From Gelatiniphilus marinus (GTDB lineage Bacteria; Bacteroidota; Bacteroidia; Flavobacteriales; Flavobacteriaceae): a stretch of DNA of 64,000 bases. Under the pieces are notes generated by a model. That model did not search any database, had not been told where the DNA came from, and saw only the letters and a program-made list of their open reading frames with translations. How positions within the stretch are numbered: the stretch's first letter is position 1; every line of letters starts with the position of its first letter. The stretch lies in assembly GCF_042678305.1 (NCBI RefSeq), contig NZ_JBHUDT010000001.1; one strand, written 5' to 3'. Shown piece by piece: positions 9,052 through 18,019 of this stretch. Position numbers and translations under genes: made by a program.

Positions 9052-10548
9052 CTATGTTTTATTAGATTTTAGTTGTTTGATTTTTATTGAAAAAGCAGCA
9101 AAAAGTAAGGTGATAAAAGGGCTTAATATGCTAAAAAACGCATACGGGATATAAGCAGTGGCACCGGCATATCCAAATAGAACTTTAGAGTGGTAGGCGC
9201 CACAGGTATTCCAAGGAATTAATACGGAGGTTACCGTACCAGAATCTTCAAGTGTTCTGCTTAAGTTTTCTGGTGCTAAACCTTTGTCTTCATAAGCTTT
9301 TTTAAACATTTTTCCGGGTACAACCAAGGCGAGGTATTGGTCTGATGCCGTTAAGTTTAGCGCCAAACAACTGGCTACGGTACTGGCAAATAGCCCAAAT
9401 GTTGAATGGGCCATTTTTAAGAGCGATTTTGTAATTCTTGATAATGCTCCAATGGCATCCATAACACCGCCAAAAACCATAGCGCATATTATAAGCCAAA
9501 TGGTGCCCATCATGCCTTTCATGCCTCCGGCTGTAAATAAATCGTTAAGTTCTGCGCTACTTGTAGTTACGGCAGTATCTACCGTTAAGGCGTCCATAAC
9601 GCCTTTGTAAGCAGATTGCAGGTTTAAGGTTTTTGCACCTGCAATGTTAATTACAATTTCGGGTTGGGTTATTATGGCCGCTGCGCCACCTAAAAGAGCA
9701 CCTAACAAAAGGGCGATAAGCGGTGGTTTTTTTTTAACTATTAAAAAAATTACAAATGCAGGAACAATAAATAACCAAGGGCTAATATTAAATGCGGCAT
9801 CAATGGCATCTAATTTATCTTGAATAAGTGGTGCGCCGGTGGTGTCTAGATTAAAACCGATTATTATAAATATTAATAGTGTAATTACTATGGTTGGAAC
9901 TGTAGTTAGGGTCATGTATTTTATGTGCGAAAACAATTCGCTTCCAGCCATGGCGGCCGCTAGATTTGTAGTATCGCTTAACGGCGACATTTTGTCTCCA
10001 AAATAAGCACCCGATAGCACCGCCCCAGCTGTCATTCCAACAGATATGCCTAAGGTTTCGCCTATACCTATTAGTGCAATGCCTACTGTAGCCGATGTGG
10101 TCCAAGAGCTTCCGGTAGCAATAGATATTATGGAACAAATAACAACACTAGCTGCCAAAAAAATAGTGGGGTTAAGTATTTGTAAACCGTAATAAATCAT
10201 GGTTGGTATAATACCGCTAATTAACCAGGTTCCGGCCAACGCGCCTACCATGAGCAAAATTAAAATAGCTCCGGTAGTGGATTTTACGTTTTCAGCAACT
10301 TCGGTAATCATTCTTTTATGAGGTACTTTGTTTCTGTAACCAACAATTGCAGCCACGGCGGCTCCTAATAAAAGGACAAATTGATTACTGCCGCTTAGGG
10401 CATCATCTCCATAAATATATATATTAAAGGCAAGCATGCCAACTAGTGCAAATACAGGTATTAGAGCCTCCCAAATGTTTAATTCGGTATGGTCTATAAT
10501 GGTTTGGTCTTCTATTTTAATTTCCGAAATATTTTTTTTGTCTTGCAT
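9052..10548 (-). CDS. nhaC: Na+/H+ antiporter, NhaC family
   Basis: 498 residues with about 11-13 hydrophobic segments, the size and pattern of NhaC-type antiporters that export Na+ in exchange for protons across the inner membrane. Family-like stretches include GSSWTTSATVG, GAYFGDKMSPLSDTTNLA and DSGTVTSVLIPWNTCG, with conserved Asp, Ser and Thr residues lining the ion path. The N-terminus (MQDKKNISEIKIEDQ) is cytoplasmic and has no signal peptide. It stands alone, with 130 bp to the peroxiredoxin gene. Its presence fits a marine or brackish bacterium with sodium-based bioenergetics. Confidence 0.93.
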   Translation of the reverse strand: MQDKKNISEIKIEDQTIIDHTELNIWEALIPVFALVGMLAFNIYIYGDDALSGSNQFVLLLGAAVAAIVGYRNKVPHKRMITEVAENVKSTTGAILILLMVGALAGTWLISGIIPTMIYYGLQILNPTIFLAASVVICSIISIATGSSWTTSATVGIALIGIGETLGISVGMTAGAVLSGAYFGDKMSPLSDTTNLAAAMAGSELFSHIKYMTLTTVPTIVITLLIFIIIGFNLDTTGAPLIQDKLDAIDAAFNISPWLFIVPAFVIFLIVKKKPPLIALLLGALLGGAAAIITQPEIVINIAGAKTLNLQSAYKGVMDALTVDTAVTTSSAELNDLFTAGGMKGMMGTIWLIICAMVFGGVMDAIGALSRITKSLLKMAHSTFGLFASTVASCLALNLTASDQYLALVVPGKMFKKAYEDKGLAPENLSRTLEDSGTVTSVLIPWNTCGAYHSKVLFGYAGATAYIPYAFFSILSPFITLLFAAFSIKIKQLKSNKT

Positions 10549-11035
10549 TTACTTTTTTTTTTGCCTCGTAATGTTACGACTTTAAAGGGATGTATGCAAA
10601 TAGTATAAAAAAAATGGGGTTTAAGTGTATTTATGCCAGTGCTTAAGCATAAAATTATCTTTTAAAAAATAATTGTTAAAACAAACAGGATTAAAATTAT
10701 TCTAGCAGGTATAGATTAGCGCAATGCGAAAAAGTGTTTAAATGGTATTTTAAGCATTTGCTTTAGCTTAATAAAAAAGTAGGTATTAATTGCTGTTAAA
10801 ATCTTAAATTGTTGATTGTTAGGTGTTCTGTTGCCTTCATGTTTTGTAGTTTGATTTATTGCTGCTTTTATTTTTATAAAAGTGCATAAAATATTTATAA
10901 AAGACTTTGTAGAAAAAGGGAAATCAATTACATTTGCACACGCATTACAAAATGCAAGTAACAGGTTCACTTTAGTAAATTGGTTAAAGTACTCCTTTTA
11001 TAAAATACTTTTAAAGTTTTATAATAAAAACACAT
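10549..11035. other. Intergenic region upstream of tRNA-His
   Basis: 487 bp without a convincing gene. It is AT-rich and contains one strong forward promoter (10907-10936). An 84-codon minus-strand reading frame (10716-10970) has no family features and overlaps that promoter, so I regard it as chance. Confidence 0.6.
10907..10936 (+). promoter_or_regulatory. Consensus Bacteroidota promoter upstream of tRNA-His
   Basis: TTG at 10907-10909 and TACATTTG at 10929-10936 are separated by 19 bp, matching the -33/-7 consensus exactly. Transcription would start near 10943 and reach the tRNA about 95 nt later. Confidence 0.65.
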
Positions 11036-11110
11036 GGTGGTTGTAGCTCAGTTGGTTAGAGCATTGGTTTGTGGTACCAAGGGTCGTGGGTTCGAATCCC
11101 ATCATCCACC
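11036..11110 (+). tRNA. tRNA-His (anticodon GTG)
   Basis: A cloverleaf with D-arm GCTCAGTTGGTTAGAGC, an anticodon loop containing GTG, and T-arm GTGGGTTCGAATCCCAT. The encoded G at 11036 would be the extra G-1 that is characteristic of tRNA-His, opposite C73. One T-T mismatch is seen in the acceptor stem. The CCA end is not encoded. A strong terminator follows directly. Confidence 0.93.
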
Positions 11111-11117
11111 CAAAAGT

Positions 11118-11150
11118 AAAAGCCTTTCAAGACATTGAAAGGCTTTTTTT
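11118..11150 (+). terminator. Terminator of tRNA-His
   Basis: AAAGCCTTTCAA pairs with TTGAAAGGCTTT around a short loop and is followed by a run of T. It lies 8 bp after the tRNA. Confidence 0.9.
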
Positions 11151-11337
11151 GTTGAATTAAATTTACTCTTTTAACGTGAATTTGTTATTTGTCTCTATAA
11201 TACATTCATAATAATGTTTTACCGGCTTTTTTTTCAAAATTCTTCTTGAAAGAAAGAAAATCCCAAAACCAAAACCTTTTGAATATGAGCAATTTAATGT
11301 CTTTTTTCTTTATGTTGTTTTATATATTTCGTCAAAT

Positions 11338-11707
11338 TTAAATATATAAATAAGAATAACTATAACTATAACATGGCAATTGCATAAGTGTAAACATAGC
11401 TATAGAACAAAGAGTTCCGTTACCTCCGAGTCTGTTTTTAGCTATTTGATAAAGTTTAATATTTAAGTTTACATTTATATTATCCTCAACAATTGTGAAT
11501 AATTCAGATGATTTCAGAATTTCAACTTCCTTTTCCAATCTTGGATTAGTTATATACGCTTTTAACTGCTCATTTGTATTTTCTAATTTTAGAAATTCTT
11601 TAGGTTGGATTCTAGAAGAATAGTAAGAGTTTAAAAGTATAATTGAAAGAGCTAAGAGTATAAAAGTTCTTTTTTTTCAAAATTGTTGAACAATAAGATT
11701 TTAACAT
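11338..11707 (-). pseudogene. Small exported-type ORF broken at an A8 tract
   Basis: A continuous reading frame with a hydrophobic, signal-like start (KRTFILLALSIILLNSYY), an acidic helical middle and a Tyr/Ser-rich tail (YSYSYSYLYI) lacks an in-frame ATG. An ATG at 11705-11707, only 8 bp after the M28 peptidase stop, begins MLKSYCSTILKK in another frame. The two frames join if the A8 tract at about 11671-11678 is read as A7. It is therefore either a phase-variable or mutated gene, or a sequencing indel. The in-frame TTG start at 11538 would give only 66 residues. I do not recognise a family. Confidence 0.45.
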
Positions 11708-11714
11708 TTAATAA

Positions 11715-12728
11715 TTAAGTAGATTTTAAATCTACCTTAACCCGCTCATCTCGATTAGCCAATTCCCAAGCCGTATAAAATATGAGTTTTGTGCGTGTTT
11801 CTAGAAATTCGTAGTTTATTTTATCTGGCGTGTCCGATGGCCTGTGGTAGTCGTCGTGTGTGCCATTAAAATAAAAAATAACGGGTACATTGTTTTTTGC
11901 AAAGTTATAGTGATCCGATCGGTAATAAAAGCGGTTTGGGTCGTTAATATCGTTGTATGAATAATCTAAATCCAGATTTACATATTTTTTGTTAGCAGCT
12001 TCAGATACCTCGTGCAGTTCTTTGCTCAATCTGTCCGAACCAATTAGATACAAGTAATTATCGCCGTTTTCGTGTTTTTCATCTACGCGACCAATCATAT
12101 CTAAATTTAAGTTAGCTACGGTATTTTCTAAAGGAAAAACAGGATCTACATCGGTGTAATACCGCGAACCGAACAACCCAATTTCTTCACCTGTTACATG
12201 TAAAAAAAGTACAGAGCGTTTTGGTCCGTTACCGTCTTTTTCGGCTGTTTTAAAAGCTTCAGCAATTTCTAAAATGGCAACGGTGCCAGACCCATCATCA
12301 TCTGCTCCGTTGTTTATTTCGCCATTTGATGATATGCCAATATGATCTAAATGCGCCGAAATTACAATAACTTCGTCTGGTTTTTCAGATCCTTTTATGT
12401 AAGCCAAAACGTTTTCTGATGCTTTGGCTTTACCATTAAAATAGGCTTCAGGGATTTCTTGATAATAATCGCCCTCTGCAATTGGCGATGGTATTTTATT
12501 GTCTTGATAGTGTTTTTTAATAAACTCGACCGCTTTTTTTTGCCCGGGCTCTCCGGTATTTCTACCTTCAAACTCATCGGAGGCATAGGTATAAAGCATA
12601 TCTTTTAATTCGTTTACGGTAATGGTTTTTGCATAATCTGTAACATCTTTTTTAGCGTTTTTGTTATGCGAACTGCTACAAGAAACCATTAAAATGCTTA
12701 TATAAATAAGGAAACCTAATTTTCTCAT
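11715..12728 (-). CDS. M28-family zinc peptidase, lipoprotein
   Basis: 337 residues. It begins with a lipoprotein signal peptide (MRKLGFLIYISILMVSC) with Cys at residue 17, so it is anchored in the cell envelope. The M28 zinc-binding pattern is complete: HLDHIG, NNGADDDGSG, GEEIGLFGS, NLDMIGR and RSDHYNFAK. Aminopeptidase activity on peptides is the family norm. A polar spacer of about 25 residues separates the lipid anchor from the domain. It is followed at 8 bp by a small broken gene. Substrate specificity cannot be told. Confidence 0.92.
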   Translation of the reverse strand: MRKLGFLIYISILMVSCSSSHNKNAKKDVTDYAKTITVNELKDMLYTYASDEFEGRNTGEPGQKKAVEFIKKHYQDNKIPSPIAEGDYYQEIPEAYFNGKAKASENVLAYIKGSEKPDEVIVISAHLDHIGISSNGEINNGADDDGSGTVAILEIAEAFKTAEKDGNGPKRSVLFLHVTGEEIGLFGSRYYTDVDPVFPLENTVANLNLDMIGRVDEKHENGDNYLYLIGSDRLSKELHEVSEAANKKYVNLDLDYSYNDINDPNRFYYRSDHYNFAKNNVPVIFYFNGTHDDYHRPSDTPDKINYEFLETRTKLIFYTAWELANRDERVKVDLKST

Positions 12729-13032
12729 GGTATTTAAGTGTTTGTTTTATGTTACTATATTACAAAAAAGCCGATAAATATAAAGTTAAATAATATTGAT
12801 TTTTTTAGATTTCTCTATTGTTTTAGCAGTCTAAGTTAAAATGCTAGTTTTTTACGTTTTAAAAGCTTTAATATAGCTATTTGCTAAATCTATAAGATTA
12901 TAGGGATTAAAAATGTAGCTTTAATTGTTTCTATTTACATTAGTGCTCTACTAATTATGTTACAATTGATATTTTTTTAAGGGTAGAAAAATAAAATAAA
13001 ACATAAAAAGGCCAATTTATAAACGGACAATC
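12729..13032. other. Intergenic, no gene seen
   Basis: About 300 bp of AT-rich DNA upstream of the M28 gene and past the end of the small membrane protein gene. I see no reading frame, tRNA or strong hairpin in it. Confidence 0.5.
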
Positions 13033-13386
13033 TTATAGGCCTGTATCTTCAAGTTCAATCTCATCAATATCTAGCTCGTTTAATTCTTCAATGGCTTCTT
13101 CTTCAGACTGTGCTTCTTTTATTTCCAGAGCCTTGGTATTGCTAATCTTGGAAGTGTTAAACAATGATTTGTAACCGCTAATGGCCAATGCAATTAGGGT
13201 TAACAAAAACGTGAATTGGATAATTTTTTTTACTTCGCCCCTTTTTCTTGATAGGTAAAACGCCACCAATCCGGAAATTAGTGCGATGGTGCATGGTATT
13301 ATTGCTAGGTTCGATAGAGGAAGAACCGAAATTATAATGGCCAACACCGAAGCTATTATAGCTAGAATTGTAAATGTTTTTTTCAT
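13033..13386 (-). CDS. Small membrane protein with acidic tail
   Basis: 117 residues. Three hydrophobic segments (about residues 4-22, 27-45 and 55-72) are followed by a strongly acidic C-terminal tail rich in Glu and Asp (EEEAIEELNELDIDEIELED). I do not recognise a family. It starts 5 bp after the DUF3108 gene on the same strand, so the two are very probably co-transcribed, which suggests an envelope-related job. No catalytic motif is visible. Confidence 0.7.
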   Translation of the reverse strand: MKKTFTILAIIASVLAIIISVLPLSNLAIIPCTIALISGLVAFYLSRKRGEVKKIIQFTFLLTLIALAISGYKSLFNTSKISNTKALEIKEAQSEEEAIEELNELDIDEIELEDTGL

Positions 13387-13390
13387 TTTT

Positions 13391-14158
13391 TTAATGCATT
13401 AAACCAGTGGCAGATTTTATTTTTAACTCGCCGTTGCCTACTGGGATTTTAAATTTTCCGTAAACGGGAATTTTGTTTTCATCGGCTGTAAGCCATAAAA
13501 GATTGCTGTTTTTTCCTTTTAAAACTTGGGTTTGGCTGGATCCAATAGCTATTTTGTAGCATGTTTTTTTTCCAATGGCAGTTGTTAGGGTTTCTTTTCC
13601 TAAATAGGTAATTTGGCCAGTAAACTCTTTACGGTCAAAAATGATGGTTAGCGTTTTACTGGAGCCAACGGGCATGTTTTTAAAATCGAATAAGCGTATT
13701 TTATATAGCGATGTTACAATATCTTTGGTTTCAGGGTTTATGCTAAAAGTTTTGTTCTCCTCGTAATTGTTTTTCTTTTTTAATTGCGATTTTACAGTTT
13801 TGGTTTTGTGGCTAAATACATATTTCATGTATTTGTAGTAGTTGCCCTCGTTAATATCGCGCTTGTACAGATATGGCAAAAGGTTTTTTGGGTTTACATA
13901 ACTTTCGTACAAATCCCTAATCTTAAAAAAATGGTCCCATTTGCTATAGGTTGCCGCGGTAAATTTTAATCGCAATAATGTTGCATTTGTTGTTTTTACG
14001 CTACTGGTTTCCATGTTAACCTCGGCAATATCGGTTAAAATACCAGACATGTTATAGGCTGCGCTAAACGTAAGTTTTTCTCCAGCTGCAATGCTATTGT
14101 TTTGGGCGTTTAAGCTTAGTGCTAAAAAACCAAAAACAGTAAAAAAACGGTAAATCAT
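13391..14158 (-). CDS. DUF3108 periplasmic protein
   Basis: 255 residues with an N-terminal signal peptide (MIYRFFTVFGFLALSLNAQ) and no lipobox, so it should be a soluble periplasmic protein. The remainder is beta-rich and fits the DUF3108 family: GEKLTFSAAYN near the start, the segment YESYVNPKNLLPYLYKRDINEG, and a C-terminal GNGELKI stretch. Family function is unknown. It is followed by a small membrane protein gene in the same operon. Confidence 0.85.
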   Translation of the reverse strand: MIYRFFTVFGFLALSLNAQNNSIAAGEKLTFSAAYNMSGILTDIAEVNMETSSVKTTNATLLRLKFTAATYSKWDHFFKIRDLYESYVNPKNLLPYLYKRDINEGNYYKYMKYVFSHKTKTVKSQLKKKNNYEENKTFSINPETKDIVTSLYKIRLFDFKNMPVGSSKTLTIIFDRKEFTGQITYLGKETLTTAIGKKTCYKIAIGSSQTQVLKGKNSNLLWLTADENKIPVYGKFKIPVGNGELKIKSATGLMH

Positions 14159-14423
14159 ATAAAAAATAATTAAGGCTTATTGTATTTATAAGGCCTGTAT
14201 TTGGTGGAAAAATACAATCCTTTACAATATTATGCTAATTTTTTTTTGCTTTACGGCGAAGTTGGCTTTGTAACTGATAATTGTCATAGTTTAATCTTTG
14301 TTGCTGTAATATATTTACAAAGTAATGCAGTTCTATGTTTTATTAATTAAACCAGTGCATTAAGTGTATTTTAGGCCAAATGCCAAATGGTTTGTTACAT
14401 CTTAGCAAATAAAAAATTAACAA

Positions 14424-15263
14424 ATGAAAACCATCCTATTGCCAACAGATTTTTCTAAAAACTCAATAAACGCCATTAATTATGCCGTAGCTTTATTTAA
14501 AGATGTTGAGTGTCGTTTTTACTTGTTAAACGTTCAAAAAGCATCGTCTTTTATATCGGATGATATGATGGTGGTATCGGCATCTGCGACCATTTACAAA
14601 ACTTTAATTGATGCTGCCAAAAAATCTATTTCCAATATTATTTCAGAGATAGAAAAAAAGCACTCTAATAAAAAGCATCGGTTTTACTCTGTGGTAGATT
14701 ACGATAATTTTATTGATGCCATTAAGCAAGTGTGCAAAAAAAACAAAGCCGATTTGGTGGTTATGGGTACAAAAGGTGCAACGGGTTTAGAAAAAATAAT
14801 TTTTGGTAGCAATACCGTTAGGGTTATACAGCGCTGCAATTTGCCCGTACTTGCCGTACCAGATGGTTGCAAGTTTAAAAGTATTGACAAGATAGCTTTT
14901 GCAACCTTGAACTCTAAGCTGTTTAAATCCAGCGAATTTAAACCGTTAAAGGATATAATAACCCTAGCGAACTCTAAATTAGATGTGCTTCATCTGGCAG
15001 ACCAAAACCATTTGGCCAATAATGCTTTGGATAATATGGAGTTTTTCAATGCCAATTTTAACTCTGCCAAGCATGAGTTTATAGATACTAATACTAAAGA
15101 TATGTTTAAAACCGTGCATAATTACATAGCAGAAAAAGGCGTTGATGTACTGGCCATGATGAACAAGCGGCACTCTTTTTTAACCCGCTTATTTAAACGG
15201 CACGAGGTAGAAACATTTGCCTTTAATATAGATATTCCGTTTTTTGTTATTCAAAGTAAATAA
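14424..15263 (+). CDS. Universal stress protein (tandem UspA-like)
   Basis: 279 residues comprising two UspA-type domains. The first (about residues 1-147) starts MKTILLPTDFSKNS and ends with the ATP-binding pattern GTKGATGLEKIIFGSNTVRVI, a G-x2-G-x9-G(S/T) motif. The second half is degenerate and lacks the full nucleotide-binding signature. No signal peptide is present. Such proteins accumulate under starvation and stress in the cytoplasm, and their exact action is unclear. It is a single gene, followed by a DUF4870 gene. Confidence 0.9.
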   Translation: MKTILLPTDFSKNSINAINYAVALFKDVECRFYLLNVQKASSFISDDMMVVSASATIYKTLIDAAKKSISNIISEIEKKHSNKKHRFYSVVDYDNFIDAIKQVCKKNKADLVVMGTKGATGLEKIIFGSNTVRVIQRCNLPVLAVPDGCKFKSIDKIAFATLNSKLFKSSEFKPLKDIITLANSKLDVLHLADQNHLANNALDNMEFFNANFNSAKHEFIDTNTKDMFKTVHNYIAEKGVDVLAMMNKRHSFLTRLFKRHEVETFAFNIDIPFFVIQSK

Positions 15264-15416
15264 GGCTGTTAATTATATCACCCTAATGTGGCCGTTTCTA
15301 TTAGCTCTTTGGGCAAAACAAAAATTTCCTTTTTAAAAATAACCTACAATAAAAGGTGTAACATTATTTGGTTTTCAGCGTCAAATACATATCAATCGAA
15401 AAAAAAAGCAAATATC

Positions 15417-15758
15417 ATGAAGAGACAAGATAATCAACTTATAGTTATTACGCATTTAAGCCAGCTTATAACGCTTGTTTTGGGTTTTGGCAGTTTATTG
15501 TTGCCACTCGTGCTTTGGCTTACCCAAAAAGAAAAAGTATATAAAATGGATGTACATGGCAAAAGCATTATAAACTTCCAGTTAAGCTTAATTATATATG
15601 CCATTATATGTGTGCCGTTAATATTGTTGTTTGGTTTGGGTATTTTAGGCTTAATGGTTTTGGGTATTATATCGGTAGTGTTTCCAATAGTAAACGCCAT
15701 AAAAGCAAATAAGGGCGAAACCCCAAGTTACCCATTAACCTTCAATTTTATTAGTTAA
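15417..15758 (+). CDS. DUF4870 small membrane protein
   Basis: 113 residues from the ATG at 15417 (MKRQDNQLIVITHLSQLITLV). A longer frame from 15288 would add 43 residues that look unlike the family, so I took the inner start. Two or three hydrophobic segments and the pattern GKSIINFQLSLIIYAI plus VFPIVNAIKANKGE are typical of DUF4870/Tic20-like proteins. Its function is unknown and its location is the inner membrane. It lies 153 bp after the universal stress gene. Confidence 0.85.
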   Translation: MKRQDNQLIVITHLSQLITLVLGFGSLLLPLVLWLTQKEKVYKMDVHGKSIINFQLSLIIYAIICVPLILLFGLGILGLMVLGIISVVFPIVNAIKANKGETPSYPLTFNFIS

Positions 15759-15922
15759 GCATTACAAGCAAAAATGATAGCAAAAGTTATCGATTTTCAG
15801 TTCTGGCCTTTAGAGTTTTTATAAATTCTTTCTCCGCTATGGAAATAATTAAAAAAATTAGTCCATTAAAGTCAATTGCATCTAAATATTAAAAATGAAA
15901 AAAAGTGGGGCGAAATTATATT

Positions 15923-17365
15923 TTATTTGGAGCGTTCTTCGTTAATTATTTTTTTGATAATATCTAGCAAAAGATCTATCTGTTCGAGGTGGGTTCTAAA
16001 TTGCACAACGGCTATTCGTATCCAAAATACATCGTTTATGTTGGTTGACGATAGAAAAATACGACCATCATTTTGGATGGCTTCAATTAATTTTCGGTTA
16101 AATTCGTTAGCATTTCCAGCTTTAGGAACATACCTAAATATAGCTACTGATAATTCTGGTTCAGGCCCAACTTCAAAACCTTCAATTTTTTTTATTTCAT
16201 TGTAAAAATACTTTGTTAGATACAGTTTTTCTTCTAAAGCGGCTCTAAAAGGTTTTAAACCAAATAGTTTTAATGGCAACCATACTCTTAGGCCTCTAAA
16301 GTGTTTGGTTTGTTCTACGGATATGTCTGCAGGCGAAATCTCATCTTCTTTACCAACTACGTCTTGCATATAGTCGGCTAAACAATGGTAGGCCTTTAGT
16401 AAATGCGTTTTGTTTTTTATAAGTATGGCACCTGTTCCGTAAGGCAAAAACAGGGTTTTGTGCGGGTCTAATGTGATGGAATCTGCCTGTTCTATTCCTT
16501 TAAGTTTTGGGTGTAATTGTTCTACTAATTTAAAGAAACCGCCATAAGCTGCATCAACATGAAACCACACCTTATGTTTTTTGGCAATAGCAGCAATGGG
16601 TTCTAAAGGGTCGATGGTTCCTGTATTGGTTGTTCCAAATGAGGCATTTATATAAAAGGGGATGAGACCATTGTTTTTATCTTCAATAATCGCTGTTTCT
16701 AAATGCGTTGGAGACAGTTTTAAATTATTGTCTAAGGGTATATATCGTAACTGTGCTTCAGAGAGTCCGGCAATGCGAATAGCTTTCAATATAGAGTGAT
16801 GTGCTTGCTCAGTAAGGTAAATAACAGCACGCTCAAAATCTCGAGCTTTAAGGGTATGCACTTCTCTAGCTGTTACCAGTGCCATGAGATTGGCAATAGA
16901 ACCGCCTGAGGTTAAATTACCAATAGCATCTTGTGGATAATCCATTAAACGACACATCCATCTAATAAGCATGTTTTCTAAGCGAACCGCTCCTGGTGCT
17001 GCATAATATACCCCAGCATAACGATTACTAACGGCTGCAATAAAATCTCCTAGAGCCGACGGATAAAGGCCACCACCGGGAATGTAGCCCATGTGTCCGC
17101 CCGAAGCAGGATTTATGCCTACGCCATCGATGTTCTTTTTTGTGCTTTCTAACAATGGCGCTAAATTTATGGCTTCTTCTTCTATATCTAGATTCGATAT
17201 GGCTTTACCGTTTTCTTCAGACTTCACATAAGCTTTCGAGGCGTTTATGTTATTTATAAAGCTATTAGAATACTCTAAAACTTCAGCATTCCATATTTCT
17301 CTTTGGCTCGCTTTGGGGTCGAGCTGTCGAGCCAATTTTTCTAAAGACTTTATTTTGTTAATCAT
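15923..17365 (-). CDS. Group II PLP-dependent amino-acid decarboxylase
   Basis: 480 residues, the size of aromatic-L-amino-acid / glutamate-type decarboxylases. The PLP-binding Lys lies in TLDPHKTLFLPYGTG. Other family features are GGHMGYIPGGGLYPSALGDF, NLTSGGSIANLMAL and HVDAAYGGF, which carry the phosphate-binding residues and the Asp that pairs with the pyridine nitrogen. It should release CO2 from an amino acid in the cytoplasm, with an aromatic substrate the more likely guess. It is monocistronic, with large gaps on the upstream side. Confidence 0.92.
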   Translation of the reverse strand: MINKIKSLEKLARQLDPKASQREIWNAEVLEYSNSFINNINASKAYVKSEENGKAISNLDIEEEAINLAPLLESTKKNIDGVGINPASGGHMGYIPGGGLYPSALGDFIAAVSNRYAGVYYAAPGAVRLENMLIRWMCRLMDYPQDAIGNLTSGGSIANLMALVTAREVHTLKARDFERAVIYLTEQAHHSILKAIRIAGLSEAQLRYIPLDNNLKLSPTHLETAIIEDKNNGLIPFYINASFGTTNTGTIDPLEPIAAIAKKHKVWFHVDAAYGGFFKLVEQLHPKLKGIEQADSITLDPHKTLFLPYGTGAILIKNKTHLLKAYHCLADYMQDVVGKEDEISPADISVEQTKHFRGLRVWLPLKLFGLKPFRAALEEKLYLTKYFYNEIKKIEGFEVGPEPELSVAIFRYVPKAGNANEFNRKLIEAIQNDGRIFLSSTNINDVFWIRIAVVQFRTHLEQIDLLLDIIKKIINEERSK

Positions 17366-17549
17366 AAATTTAAAATGCTTTAACTATTATTGTTTTTCTT
17401 GCTTACGCAAAACTTTAAATATAGGTATTTATCTTGATATTGAACCCATCTGATACGTTTTCTGGAAGCAGAGATAGTATATTGTTTATAGAAGTTTTAA
17501 TAAGACTTAAGCCCTTTATTTTAGAGTGTTTTTTATCCTTTTAATCTTA

Positions 17550-17705
17550 TACCAATTTAACCTCAAAATGTCGCTATAAATAGTTTCTTTTTTTTTCCAT
17601 CTTTAAAAAATAAAACCGTAGCTATGGCTATGCTGATATTTTTTGCCTTGTTAAAACAAAAAATAATTCGATTTATCATCACGACATTTTAAAATTAAAT
17701 TGGTA
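17550..17705. mobile_element. MITE-like element, 156 bp, with 24-bp terminal inverted repeats
   Basis: The left end TACCAATTTAAcctcAAAATGTCG and the right end, read on the other strand, agree at 20 of 24 positions. The flanking bases are TTA on both sides, which could be a short target duplication. The interior has no reading frame. Size and structure fit a non-autonomous miniature inverted-repeat element. No transposase is in the window. Confidence 0.6.
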
Positions 17706-17947
17706 TTAACAGTTTTTTTAAGTTTATTCGGTTGTATTTATACAACACCGAATTAGCTTCTTAGCACATTTATATGAACGTTTTGATTTTGTTATGTAGA
17801 AACAAAAACAGATTGAGACATCTCAAACCTCATGTAATTGCATTATTGCATATTATGCGATTTCTCCTGTCGTCGAAATGACACACGTTGTTGTGTAATT
17901 TAAAACCGTAGTGTGAATCTATAATTTTTTCTGTGCCTCTGCACATC

Positions 17948-17988
17948 AAAAAAAAAACAGCCATCTCATTAAAGATCGCTGTTTTTTA
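17948..17988 (-). terminator. Terminator of dnaN
   Basis: The stem AAAAAACAGC / GCTGTTTTTT (17952-17961 with 17978-17987) is followed on the minus strand by a run of T, just past the dnaN stop codon. Confidence 0.75.
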
Positions 17989-18019
17989 TATTATGAGATT
18001 CCCACCTTCGCGAGAATGC

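Larger units (their letters stand above)
17366..18019. other. 654-bp intergenic region with a mobile-type repeat
   Basis: No protein gene is supported. It contains a 156-bp element with terminal inverted repeats (17550-17705, listed separately) and the dnaN terminator (17948-17988). The rest is AT-rich and unremarkable. Confidence 0.6.

Noticed and set aside
10716..10970. 84-codon minus-strand frame upstream of tRNA-His
   Set aside because: No family features, and it overlaps a strong forward promoter with codon content typical of random AT-rich DNA.
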